Source of the DNA: Cytobacillus firmus DS1
GTDB taxonomy: Bacteria > Bacillota > Bacilli > Bacillales > Cytobacillaceae
Length of the DNA stretch: 36,204 nucleotides
Assembly (NCBI RefSeq): GCF_000565285.1
Contig: NZ_APVL01000030.1
Coordinates: 1-36,204 of the forward strand
Direction: 5' to 3'
A program made the position numbers and the translations under genes. Shown here one piece after another: positions 8,836 through 19,414 of the stretch. The stretch's first letter is position 1; the number at the start of each line of letters is the position of its first letter. Under the pieces are notes generated by a model. That model was not told where the DNA came from, did not search any database, and saw only the letters and a program-made list of their open reading frames with translations.

Positions 8836-8883
8836 TTCGACATTTCGACAAAATTCTACAAAAATCTTTGCTATTACTATAAT
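8836..8883. promoter_or_regulatory. Second tandem pair of Spo0A boxes with a possible rightward promoter
   Basis: Two TTCGACA boxes lie at 8836-8842 and 8844-8850, spaced one base apart. Immediately to the right TCTACA (8855-8860) and TATAAT (8878-8883) with 17-base spacing form a plausible plus-strand promoter. The stretch resembles the abrB-proximal site (TTCGACAAAAT..CTTTG.TAT..), suggesting a local duplication. Confidence 0.55.
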
Positions 8884-9007
8884 AATATTCGAAAGGCAGT
8901 TTCCTTTTTTAGGGATAGATAATAAAAAAATTTTATTAGGGAAAAATCCTGCTATTCCTTTCTGCCTATTGGTTGCACAATTTCAAGTTTTTAGGTATAT
9001 TTTGATG

Positions 9008-9121
9008 GTATAAGAGGTTATCCTGACGAATATAACTTCTTGTAAAATATTGATATAGCAGGCCCAATAACGGCACGATTTTCTGATTAATCCTCTCGTC
9101 CTAGTTGGGCGAGATTTTTTT
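9008..9121 (+). ncRNA. Candidate small RNA or metS leader
   Basis: A promoter-like pair TTGCAC (8973-8978) and TATATT (8996-9001), 17 bases apart, is followed about 90 bases later by a factor-independent terminator. The stem is TCTCGTC / GGCGAGA at 9094-9114 with a T7 tail. No open frame of note lies between them, and metS starts more than 230 bases further on. It may be a free small RNA or an attenuated leader. No T-box or other known riboswitch signature was recognised. Confidence 0.4.
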
Positions 9122-9143
9122 ACAGAGATAAGAAAGTATAACT

Positions 9144-9281
9144 TTGAACTTCGATAACAGTCTAGCGCAAGCAGCCTACCCCCTCAAGGTCACAAGCTAA
9201 GCCTCCTAAAAAGGTAAAGAACACCTTTCCGTGAGGCTCGCCTTGTGCTTGTCGGGGGTGACCAAGGCGCGTGCGCTTTTC
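9144..9281 (+). repeat. Dispersed structured repeat, long form, upstream of metS
   Basis: The copy starts TTGAACTTCGATAACAGTC, carries CCCCTCAAGGTCACAAGC, an inner hairpin (AAAGGT..ACCTTT inside GAGGCT-type arms), CTTGTGCTTGTCGGGGGTGA, and ends in GTGCGCTTTTC. The outer arms are complementary, so the whole can fold as one branched hairpin. The rest of 9282-9353 holds only the metS ribosome site. Confidence 0.88.
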
Positions 9282-9287
9282 CATTGA

Positions 9288-11321
<2,034 letters not shown>

Positions 11322-11348
11322 TATTATTTATTTTTCCTGTTAAACATA

Positions 11349-11397
11349 AAAACATAGAAGTGTTAAGCGTATACCGTGAGCATTTCTATGTTTTTTA
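11349..11397 (+). terminator. metS terminator
   Basis: AAACATAGAA and TTCTATGTTT pair across a loop of about 24 bases and are followed by six T. Confidence 0.8.
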
Positions 11398-11534
11398 TTT
11401 TTGAAAAAAACTATTCTTGGAAAGTAATTTTTGGCAGGTTTATGCAATCGGAGCCATTTTGACAGTAAGTGATTTTGTTACATTCCTGACATAATAGTAA
11501 CGGAAAAATAATATGAAGGAAAAGGAGTTTTTTG

Positions 11535-12302
11535 ATGTTTTTCGACACACACGCACATCTAAATGCCGAACAATATAACGAAGATTTACAAGAGGTGATT
11601 GATCGGGCCTTGAGTGAAGGAATTTCCAACATTGTGGTCGTCGGGTTTGACCGTCCAACCATTGAAAAAGCGATGGAGCTGACTGAGAAATACGATTTCA
11701 TCTACGCCAGTGTGGGCTGGCACCCGGTAGATGCCATCGATATGACAGAGGAAGATTTGCTATGGATTGAAGAGCTTTCCAGCCATCCGAAAGTGGTGGC
11801 ACTGGGAGAGATGGGCCTGGATTATTATTGGGACAAGTCCCCAAAGGATATTCAAAAGGAAGTCTTCCGAAAGCAGATCCGTCTGGCGAAAAAAGTCAAG
11901 CTTCCTATCGTCATCCATAACCGTGATGCCACAGCCGATATAGTCAAAATCCTCAAGGAAGAAGGCGCCGGAGAAGTAGGTGGGATCATGCATTGCTTCA
12001 GCGGCAGCCCGGAAATTGCCCAAGAGTGTGTGGATATGAATTTTTACATTTCCCTTGGCGGTCCGGTGACCTTCAAAAACGCAAAAAAACCAAAGGAAGT
12101 AGCCGATATTATTCCGCTTGAAAAGCTATTGATTGAAACAGACTGCCCATATCTGACCCCTCATCCACACAGAGGAAAACGGAATGAACCCAGCTATGTC
12201 AAATTGGTAGCAGAGCAGATTGCAGAAATAAAAGGACTATCAACAGAAGAAGTTGCACAGGCAACCACTGAAAATGCAAAAAAATTATTCGGCATAAACT
12301 GA
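11535..12302 (+). CDS. tatD: TatD-family metal-dependent DNase (YabD)
   Basis: This is a TIM-barrel amidohydrolase-type nuclease of 255 residues. The metal ligands are visible: DTHAHL at residues 4-9, the glutamate in GEMGLDYYW, VIHNRDA, GIMHCFSGS and LIETDCPYLTPHPHRG. Family members act as 3'-5' DNases on single-stranded DNA. ATG 11535 is preferred to the adjoining TTG 11532 because AAAGGAG lies seven bases before it. It lies alone between a terminator and a long gene-free stretch. Confidence 0.95.
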   Translation: MFFDTHAHLNAEQYNEDLQEVIDRALSEGISNIVVVGFDRPTIEKAMELTEKYDFIYASVGWHPVDAIDMTEEDLLWIEELSSHPKVVALGEMGLDYYWDKSPKDIQKEVFRKQIRLAKKVKLPIVIHNRDATADIVKILKEEGAGEVGGIMHCFSGSPEIAQECVDMNFYISLGGPVTFKNAKKPKEVADIIPLEKLLIETDCPYLTPHPHRGKRNEPSYVKLVAEQIAEIKGLSTEEVAQATTENAKKLFGIN

Positions 12303-12888
12303 TAGCTCATTTTGTCGAAGCCTGTGGGAGCTTGTCCAAATTTTTTCTAATTCTAAAAAGTTCTACATGTCTCCGTCTTCTCATAGGATAACCATGTCGA
12401 TAAGTCTCTCTTTCCTTTCATCCGGTTTTTTTGCATAATAGGAAATACGTTTACGGAAGTGCTTGCCAATTACTAGAAAATAGTTAGCGGGACAATTAGA
12501 AACAGGTGCTGTTTTAGCACCCCTGCTGATCGAGCGGAGGGCGTTTGCTGCTGATTGGGGAGAGTGAAAGATGAGGGCCGGAAACCTGAAGTCTTGAAGG
12601 TAATTCTGAAAATCGCTCCCGATTGCTGAGCGTCTGGTCAGCCGGAAACAAAGGATTTCCAGATACGTGAAAATTTCCTAAATCAGAAAAAAGAGGAATT
12701 TTCACATGGATGTGGAAAAGTATAAATCCAAAGGCAAGCATGACTGAAAACAGGGCATTTGCAAGAAGGCATGCATAGAAGGGAACTATCATTCATACAT
12801 AGAGATAGAGTGCAGTTCTAAGAATACAGGCAAAAAAGCTCAATGCCTGCATTCTTCCAGCCTTTCGGAAGCTGGAAAATTGAAAGAG
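12303..12888. other. Long gene-free stretch upstream of yabE with several hairpins
   Basis: No convincing coding frame is seen. A minus-strand frame at 12514-12792 lacks a ribosome site. Clear inverted repeats are GGTGCT / AGCACC (12505-12521), GTGAAAATTTCCT / AGGAATTTTCAC (12667-12705), CAGGCA / TGCCTG (about 12826-12849) and TTCCAGC / GCTGGAA (about 12854-12877). In B. subtilis, yabE is known for leader and antisense-RNA control. Whether this stretch does the same here cannot be read from sequence. Confidence 0.5.
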
Positions 12889-12917
12889 TTGACAGTCGGC
12901 AAGATACTCTATATAAT
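12889..12917 (+). promoter_or_regulatory. yabE promoter, exact sigma A consensus
   Basis: TTGACA at 12889-12894 and TATAAT at 12912-12917 are separated by exactly 17 bases. The predicted start lies about 25 bases before the GTG start codon, so the main transcript from this promoter has a short leader. Confidence 0.92.
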
Positions 12918-12948
12918 CACTCCGAGAGAAAAGGAGGCGTTTTTCATC

Positions 12949-14154
12949 GTGATTCAAAACATGAAAAACCTGTTATCCAAGTCTTTGAGTAAAAAGAAAT
13001 TGGCCATTTTTTCTGCTAGTTTAGTAGTTTTTGCTGCTGCGTGCGGTTTCATTGCATATGAAACGACAAAGAAAACAGTAGCACTGACGATAGACGGCCA
13101 AGAGAAAGTCATCAAAACACATGCAGCAACGATTCAGGATATATTCGATGATCTAGATATTTCACTCCGCTCAGAAGATTATGTGTTTCCCTCGGTAAAC
13201 ACAGAGGTTAAGGACAATACAGAAATTGTCTATGAACCGGCTAAACAGGTGAAAGTTGTAACAGGTAACGAGAAGAAAACGATTTGGACGGCTGCAAAGA
13301 CGGTCGGGGACGTTTTAAAAGAACAGAATATTACGCTGACTGAACATGATAAGGTTCAGCCAAAGACAGAGGATACAATTAAAAACAACCTGGAAATTCA
13401 AGTAGAGAAGGCTTTCGCTTTAACGCTGAATAATGGCGGTAAAGAGAAGCAGGTTTGGTCAACTTCGACTACGGTCGCTGACTTTTTATCACAGCAGGGA
13501 ATCAAGATCAATGATTTAGACCGCGTTGAACCAAAGTTGGAAGAGACAGTCAAAGCCAATGACAAAATAAAAGTCATTCGAGTTGAAAAAGTCACCGATG
13601 TAGTGGAAGAACCAATTAATTTCGCAGTTGTGACAAAGAAGGATAATAGCTTAACTAAGGGCACTGAAAAAGTGATGAATGCTGGAAAAAAGGGCCTTAA
13701 GACGAAAGAGTTTGAAGTCGTCCTGGAGAATGGCAAAGAAATTTCCAGAAAGCTGATCAGTGAAAAGCAAGTGAAGGAAAAGCAGGATAAAGTCGTTGCT
13801 GTCGGAACAAAGGTGGCTGCAGCAACACAAGTCGTTTCCCGCGGAACAACCAGCAAGGCAAGCGGTAAAGAAATATATGTATCGTCAACTGCCTATACGG
13901 CTAATTGCAGCGGATGCTCAGGCAGAACGGCTACCGGTTTGGACCTGCGTGCCAATCCGGGTGCTAAGGTCATAGCGGTTGATCCAAGTGTCATTCCCCT
14001 TGGAACGAAAGTCTATGTGGAAGGCTATGGCTATGCCATTGCAGCTGATACAGGCGGCGCGATTAAAGGAAACAAAATCGATGTATTCTTCTCCTCCAAA
14101 TCAGAAGCATACAAGTGGGGAAGAAAAACGGTGAAAATTAAGATACTGAATTAA
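12949..14154 (+). CDS. yabE: YabE: secreted G5/3D-domain cell wall protein (resuscitation-factor-like)
   Basis: This is a 401-residue exported or membrane-anchored protein. The N-terminus has a lysine-rich stretch and one hydrophobic segment (LAIFSASLVVFAAACGFIAY). Three DUF348 repeats follow (motifs such as TIQDIFDDLDI, TVGDVLKEQNI and TVADFLSQQGI), then a G5 domain, and a C-terminal 3D domain with YTANCSGCSG, VDPSVIPLGTKVYVEGYG and AADTGGAIKGNKIDVFF. The three conserved aspartates point to a lytic-transglycosylase-like fold. GTG 12949 is chosen because AAAGGAGG lies 11 bases upstream; ATG 12961 is possible. Any start before 12917 would lie inside the promoter. Confidence 0.93.
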   Translation: MIQNMKNLLSKSLSKKKLAIFSASLVVFAAACGFIAYETTKKTVALTIDGQEKVIKTHAATIQDIFDDLDISLRSEDYVFPSVNTEVKDNTEIVYEPAKQVKVVTGNEKKTIWTAAKTVGDVLKEQNITLTEHDKVQPKTEDTIKNNLEIQVEKAFALTLNNGGKEKQVWSTSTTVADFLSQQGIKINDLDRVEPKLEETVKANDKIKVIRVEKVTDVVEEPINFAVVTKKDNSLTKGTEKVMNAGKKGLKTKEFEVVLENGKEISRKLISEKQVKEKQDKVVAVGTKVAAATQVVSRGTTSKASGKEIYVSSTAYTANCSGCSGRTATGLDLRANPGAKVIAVDPSVIPLGTKVYVEGYGYAIAADTGGAIKGNKIDVFFSSKSEAYKWGRKTVKIKILN

Positions 14155-14162
14155 ATTTTATG

Positions 14163-14188
14163 ATGCAGGGGCTTCCCCTGCATTTTTT
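14163..14188 (+). terminator. yabE terminator
   Basis: The perfect stem ATGCAGGGG / CCCCTGCAT with a CTT loop is followed by TTTTTAT. Confidence 0.95.
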
Positions 14189-14369
14189 ATTTCATTGCAG
14201 AGAAGGTTAATGGATAACATTTTTCATTTTCAAGCCGGTTCATATATAATAAGAACTATTCTTTATAAATATATTCTTCTTACATCTATTTAGACGAATT
14301 ACATTACAGAAATGTTTCATTTTTTTTTCAATTTTTTATATTTTTTTACGGAATGAGAAGTCTTTAATT

Positions 14370-14664
14370 TTGAACATCGATAACTGTCTAGCGCAAGCAG
14401 CCTACCCCCTCGAGGTCACAAGCCTGTCTAGTTGCGGCTCCTAGGGACTCGGGGTCATAAGCCATTTCCTTTCAGAAGGAAGTACGCCTTATTACAGGAA
14501 CTGTCTTATGCCTGAGGCCCGCAGGACAAGGAAGGCTTCGTCAGCATAATCATCGCATGACCAAAAGCGACAGCTTTTGGGAGGATGCGGGTTATGCAGA
14601 CGTTGCCACAGGACGTGGCGTTCTTAGTCTGCGTTCATTCGTGGGCAAGGCGCTTGCGCTTTTC
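14370..14664 (+). repeat. Composite dispersed repeat with nested related element
   Basis: The outer 5' arm (TTGAACATCGATAACTGTCT, AGCGCAAGCAGCC, CCCCTCGAGGTCACAAGCC) is interrupted at about 14425 by a second start, TGTCTAGTTGCGGCTCCTAG. This second element has its own GGTCATAAGCC and CTGTCTTATGCC arms. The outer 3' arm resumes near the end (GTGGGCAAGGCGCTTGCGC, TTTTC). A module GCCACAGGACGTGGCG at 14607-14622 recurs at 30203. The end lies 12 bases before rnmV. Bases 14189-14369 are AT-rich and show no gene. Confidence 0.8.
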
Positions 14665-14676
14665 TTAGGAGGAACC

Positions 14677-16108
<1,432 letters not shown>

Positions 16109-16114
16109 AAGACC

Positions 16115-16145
16115 AAGCCTGCTGAATAAACAGCGGGCTTTTTTT
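16115..16145 (+). terminator. ksgA terminator
   Basis: AAGCCTGCTG and CAGCGGGCTT pair (one G-U) across AATAAA and are followed by five T. Confidence 0.92.
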
Positions 16146-16183
16146 CGCCCAAAAGCCATCTTCTCCATCCGCCATTTCTACGC

Positions 16184-16211
16184 ACATGTTCATAGTCAAA
16201 TGCATAATTTA
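16184..16211 (+). promoter_or_regulatory. Sigma K promoter of yabG
   Basis: AC at 16184-16185 and CATAATTTA at 16203-16211, 17 bases apart, match the sigma K pattern AC / CATANNNTA. This agrees with the known mother-cell expression of yabG. Confidence 0.72.
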
Positions 16212-16286
16212 TGACATAAATAATAAATCACAAACAAGAGCTTAGATGCAGCCCGTGTTTACCCTCGGGAAATTGGAGTGACGACA

Positions 16287-17171
16287 TTGACTATAAATAC
16301 GATGGATATCGTCGGAAGAATTTCGTATCATTGTGATATTTTATTCCGCGTGATTGATATTAAAGAACATGGCGGCAAAAAAATTGCCATATTATTCGGA
16401 GAGGATATCCGTCTTGTTGCGGATGCGCCCTGTGAGGATTTAATCGTCATTAACCAGGCGCAGCGGATGAAGTTCGAAGAGGAGTTCAGGTCACTTGAGG
16501 AACAGTCCTTCCAGCTATTCCGGCAGGATGTGGCTCTCTTAAGGGAGAAGCAGGAGTATGAAGTGACAGACGGCTACAGCAAGACGCTAAACTATTTTCA
16601 GATACCAGGCAGGGTGCTTCATCTGGATGGTGATCCTTCTTATTTAAAAAAATGCTTGAGTGTGTATGAAAAAATAGGCATACCCGTAACAGGGATCCAT
16701 TGCAATGAAAAGGAAATGCCGATGAAAATCGGACAGCTCATCGATCATTACAGGCCGGATATCCTCGTTGTAACAGGCCATGATGCTTATTCAAAGGCAA
16801 AGGGGAAAAAATCCGATATCAATGCTTACAGGCACTCCAGAGAATTTGTGCAGGCGGTTAGGGAAGCACGCAAAAAAGTACCGCATCTTGATCAGCTTGT
16901 CATTTTTGCCGGAGCATGCCAGTCACATTTCGAATCACTGATCCATGCGGGTGCCAACTTTGCCAGTTCTCCTTCCAGAGTGAATATTCATGCCCTTGAC
17001 CCTGTATACATTGTTGCAAAAGTCAGCCTTACTCCATTTATGGAGAGAATCAATTTGTGGGATATTTTAAGAAATACACTAACAGGTGAAAAGGGACTTG
17101 GAGGAATTGAAACCAGGGGAGTATTGAGAACAGGAATGCCATATAATGACGATGAATTAAACGAATCCTAA
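16287..17171 (+). CDS. yabG: Sporulation-specific protease YabG
   Basis: YabG is a cysteine-type protease made in the mother cell. It trims coat proteins such as SafA and SpoIVA during late coat assembly. The conserved central and C-terminal segments are clear: GRVLHLDGDPSYLKKCL, VVTGHDAYSK, FAGACQSHFESLIHAGANFA and SSPSRVNIHALDPVYI. TTG 16287 is preferred because GGAG lies eight bases before it; GTG 16278 and ATG 16302 are alternatives in the same frame. The product is about 294 residues, as expected. Confidence 0.94.
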   Translation: MTINTMDIVGRISYHCDILFRVIDIKEHGGKKIAILFGEDIRLVADAPCEDLIVINQAQRMKFEEEFRSLEEQSFQLFRQDVALLREKQEYEVTDGYSKTLNYFQIPGRVLHLDGDPSYLKKCLSVYEKIGIPVTGIHCNEKEMPMKIGQLIDHYRPDILVVTGHDAYSKAKGKKSDINAYRHSREFVQAVREARKKVPHLDQLVIFAGACQSHFESLIHAGANFASSPSRVNIHALDPVYIVAKVSLTPFMERINLWDILRNTLTGEKGLGGIETRGVLRTGMPYNDDELNES

Positions 17172-17174
17172 TGT

Positions 17175-17210
17175 GCGGGCCGTTTGTATGATATAGCGGC
17201 TTGTTTTTTT
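17175..17210 (+). terminator. yabG terminator
   Basis: GCGGGCCG and CGGCTTGT pair with some G-U across a 14-base loop and are followed by seven T. Confidence 0.7.
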
Positions 17211-17387
17211 ATGGTTATTTATAATAAAATATTTAGCATTTTTCGAGAAATTTCGCATGGGTGCATTTCTATTTCCCAGGTAATGAACCCCAAGATAATA
17301 AGCTTTCTAAAAAATATACATAATCTTTTCCAATTAAGGCAATCCTAAAATTGTTGAAAATTTGAAGAAAAAGTAGAACAAAACATA

Positions 17388-17458
17388 TTGACATTTAAAT
17401 TTAAACACTGTTATAATTTATATTTTTGTTTGACAGTCTTGTGTCAGTGTGATATACT
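17388..17458 (+). promoter_or_regulatory. Two tandem sigma A promoters of veg
   Basis: The upstream promoter is TTGACA (17388-17393) and TATAAT (17412-17417), 18 bases apart. The downstream one is TTGACA (17430-17435) and TATACT (17453-17458), 17 apart. Both -35 elements are exact. The flanking DNA from 17211 is AT-rich and shows no gene. In B. subtilis the veg promoter is among the strongest known. Confidence 0.88.
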
Positions 17459-17479
17459 TAACATAGTGAGGTGGACCGA

Positions 17480-17743
17480 ATGGCAAAAACATTATCAGAT
17501 ATTAAAAAAGCTCTTGATTCAAATCTTGGGAAAAGGCTCCTGCTGAAAGCAAATGGCGGGCGCAGAAAGACCATTGAACGCTCAGGAGTTCTGGCCGAAA
17601 CGTATCCTTCAGTATTTGTGATTGAGTTAGATCAGGATGAAAATGCATTTGAACGGGTATCTTACAGCTATGCGGATGTTTTAACAGAAACGGTTCAAAT
17701 TACATTCTATGAAGATACATCAGGACAGGTTGCTTTAAGCTAA
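17480..17743 (+). CDS. veg: Veg protein
   Basis: Veg is a small (87 residues) SH3-like-fold protein conserved in Firmicutes. In B. subtilis it stimulates biofilm matrix expression through the SinR/SlrR circuit and has effects at spore outgrowth; its molecular mechanism is unclear. The hallmark sequence [20 protein letters not shown] and the following [14 protein letters not shown] are intact. ATG 17480, after GAGGTGG, is the family start rather than the in-frame GTG 17471. Confidence 0.96.
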   Translation: MAKTLSDIKKALDSNLGKRLLLKANGGRRKTIERSGVLAETYPSVFVIELDQDENAFERVSYSYADVLTETVQITFYEDTSGQVALS

Positions 17744-17756
17744 TAATATATATGAC

Positions 17757-17789
17757 AGCGGGCGGTGAACAAATTGTTTACTGCTTTTT
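17757..17789 (+). terminator. Probable veg terminator
   Basis: GGTGAAC and GTTTACT pair (with G-U) across AAATT, extended by GC / GC, and are followed by five T. The stem is imperfect. Confidence 0.55.
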
Positions 17790-17807
17790 GTTTGCCCTTT
17801 TTTAGAG

Positions 17808-17930
17808 TTGTCTAGTTCCAGCGCCTATCCCCTCGAGGTCACAAGCCAATCCTCCCAAAAAGGCAAAGGACGCCTTTCCGGGAGGATTGGCTTGTGCTTG
17901 TTGGGGGTGAGCAAGGCGCTTGCACTTTTC
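17808..17930 (+). repeat. Dispersed structured repeat between veg and sspF
   Basis: Arms TGTCTAGTTCCAGCGCCT, CCCCTCGAGGTCACAAGCC and GGCTTGTGCTTGTTGGGGG, GCAAGGCGCTTGCACTTTTC are complementary. A perfect inner hairpin, AATCCTCCC / GGGAGGATT, encloses AAAGGC / GCCTTT. It ends two bases before the sspF promoter. Confidence 0.9.
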
Positions 17931-17931
17931 T

Positions 17932-17961
17932 TAATGATTAGCAGAGCCTTTTCACATACTA
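17932..17961 (+). promoter_or_regulatory. Sigma G promoter of sspF
   Basis: TAATG (17932-17936) and CATACTA (17955-17961), 18 bases apart, match the sigma G pattern GNATR / CATNMTA except for the first base. This fits forespore expression of a small acid-soluble protein. Confidence 0.72.
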
Positions 17962-17990
17962 TACCTACCGCAGTGCGAAAGGGGATGTTA

Positions 17991-18167
17991 ATGTTGGGCA
18001 GAAGACGCGGCGTTATGTCAGATGGTTTAAAAGAAGAAATTGCGAAAGAGCTTGGCTTTTATGATGTGGTCCAAAAGGAAGGCTGGGGCGGCATCCGTGC
18101 GAAAGATGCCGGCAATATGGTTAAGCGGGCCATCGAAATCGCACAGCAGAACCTTCTTAACAAATAG
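17991..18167 (+). CDS. sspF: Small acid-soluble spore protein, alpha/beta type SspF
   Basis: This 58-residue protein belongs to the alpha/beta-type SASP family that coats forespore [23 protein letters not shown], then [21 protein letters not shown] are the characteristic halves. In-frame ATGs at 17985 and 17991 and TTG 17994 all follow GGGG at 17981; 17991 gives the best spacing. The upstream part of the open frame lies in the repeat and is not coding. A sigma G promoter and a strong terminator make it monocistronic. Confidence 0.94.
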   Translation: MLGRRRGVMSDGLKEEIAKELGFYDVVQKEGWGGIRAKDAGNMVKRAIEIAQQNLLNK

Positions 18168-18209
18168 CATGCGCACAGAATATGTTAAAGCATTAATATG
18201 CACTGCGTC

Positions 18210-18240
18210 TGCCGAGGCTTATGCCTCGGCATTTCTTCTG
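18210..18240 (+). terminator. sspF terminator
   Basis: The perfect 9-bp stem TGCCGAGGC / GCCTCGGCA with a TTAT loop is followed by TTTCTTCT. Confidence 0.9.
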
Positions 18241-18476
18241 TCTAAAAGCAATAGCCTCTATATTCCGGGACACCTGAGCTTTTATGTTTATTTTGTGGTA
18301 AAATAGGACAAAAAATGGAGACGCTCTATGAGAAAAGCATTACGCTGCCGCTTATTGCCGATTAAAATAAAGTCAATACTGAGTGAAGGTATGGCTTTCC
18401 CTTCGAAATGAACCGGCAGGGCAAAGCGCTTCGCTTGTGGAGCTGGACAGGAGTCCGATTCAAAGGAAAGAAGTAG
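18241..18476. other. Intergenic region before ispE, no clear gene
   Basis: A weak -10-like TAAAAT lies near 18300 without a good -35. A 16-codon frame at about 18315 is not supported. Near the end, AAAGCGCTTCGCTTGTGG and GAGCTGGACAGG resemble the dispersed repeat arm in reverse, which may be a remnant. Confidence 0.35.
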
Positions 18477-19355
18477 GTGGAAATGTTGAAGGTCATGGTT
18501 AAGGCGCCTGCTAAAATCAACTTGTCATTGGATGTTTTACATAAAAGGGAAGATGGCTATCATGAAGTGGAAATGATAATGACAACGATTGATTTGGCAG
18601 ACCGCCTGGAATTAACACTTTTAGATAAAGATGAGATCAGGATTATCTCACATAACCGTTTTGTTCCGGATGATCAGCGTAATTTGGCATATCAGGCTGC
18701 ACACCTTCTTAAAGAACGGTTTCAAGTAAAAAAAGGTGTGTCCATTACAATAGAAAAAATGATTCCGGTTGCGGCTGGACTTGCAGGCGGCAGCAGTGAT
18801 GCAGCAGCTGCTCTAAGAGGACTTAACAAGCTGTGGGGTCTGGGCCTTTCTTTGGATGAGCTTGCTGAAATAGGGACTGAAATCGGTTCTGATGTTTCTT
18901 TTTGCGTATACGGAGGCACCGCATTAGCTACAGGGCGAGGAGAGAAAATTCGGGAGCTTCCTGCTCCTCCAACCTGCTGGGTCATACTTGCCAAGCCGTT
19001 CATCGGGGTATCGACAGCGGATGTATACAGGAGACTGGATGTAGAGCATGTGCAGCATCCAAATACGGAAGGAATGATCGAAGCGATCCATTCGGGCTGC
19101 TATGATGACGTATGCCGGAACATGGGAAATGTTCTTGAGGATGTCACACTGAATATGCACCCCGAGGTCCTGCTGATAAAAGACCAGATGAAGCGATTTG
19201 GTGCGGATGCTGTCCTGATGAGCGGCAGCGGGCCAACCGTGTTTGGTCTTGTGCATCATGATTCAAGAATGCATCGGATTTATAATGGCCTAAGAGGTTT
19301 TTGCGATCAGGTTTTTGCGGTCAGAATGCTCGGAGAAAGACATAAGCTTGATTAA
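18477..19355 (+). CDS. ispE: 4-diphosphocytidyl-2-C-methyl-D-erythritol kinase
   Basis: IspE phosphorylates CDP-ME in the MEP isoprenoid pathway. It is a GHMP kinase: [13 protein letters not shown] begins the fold, [16 protein letters not shown] (about residues 99-114) is the ATP-binding glycine motif, and [11 protein letters not shown] closes the active site. GTG 18477 has AAAGGA nine bases upstream; ATG 18483 and TTG 18486 are alternatives a few codons in. The 292 residues are the normal length. Confidence 0.95.
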   Translation: MEMLKVMVKAPAKINLSLDVLHKREDGYHEVEMIMTTIDLADRLELTLLDKDEIRIISHNRFVPDDQRNLAYQAAHLLKERFQVKKGVSITIEKMIPVAAGLAGGSSDAAAALRGLNKLWGLGLSLDELAEIGTEIGSDVSFCVYGGTALATGRGEKIRELPAPPTCWVILAKPFIGVSTADVYRRLDVEHVQHPNTEGMIEAIHSGCYDDVCRNMGNVLEDVTLNMHPEVLLIKDQMKRFGADAVLMSGSGPTVFGLVHHDSRMHRIYNGLRGFCDQVFAVRMLGERHKLD

Positions 19356-19398
19356 ATCCGTATATTAGTGGTATATTATCGTTAAAATATTCGGATTT
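19348..19398 (+). promoter_or_regulatory. purR promoter with two PurBox-like half-sites in inverted orientation
   Basis: AAATCCGTATATT (19354-19366) and its near-perfect inverse AATATTCGGATTT (19386-19398) are 19 bases apart. Each resembles a PurBox, whose core is CCGAAC. TTGATT (19348-19353) and TATATT (19372-19377) form a sigma A promoter overlapping the first box. This suggests PurR autoregulation. Confidence 0.65.
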
Positions 19399-19414
19399 AA
19401 ATGGGGGTTCCACA

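Noticed and set aside
12514..12792. 92-residue minus-strand frame upstream of yabE
   Set aside because: There is no Shine-Dalgarno site before the ATG, no recognisable domain, and the frame runs through hairpin sequence.
12961..13300. Antisense ECF (sigma X/M) promoter inside yabE
   Set aside because: A GTTTCA on the plus strand at 13046 could be a reversed -35, but no CGTC-type -10 lies at the right distance.
14557..14676. 40-codon N-terminal extension of rnmV
   Set aside because: The extension is translated repeat element. The family start at 14677 has AGGAGG upstream and gives the usual 186 residues.
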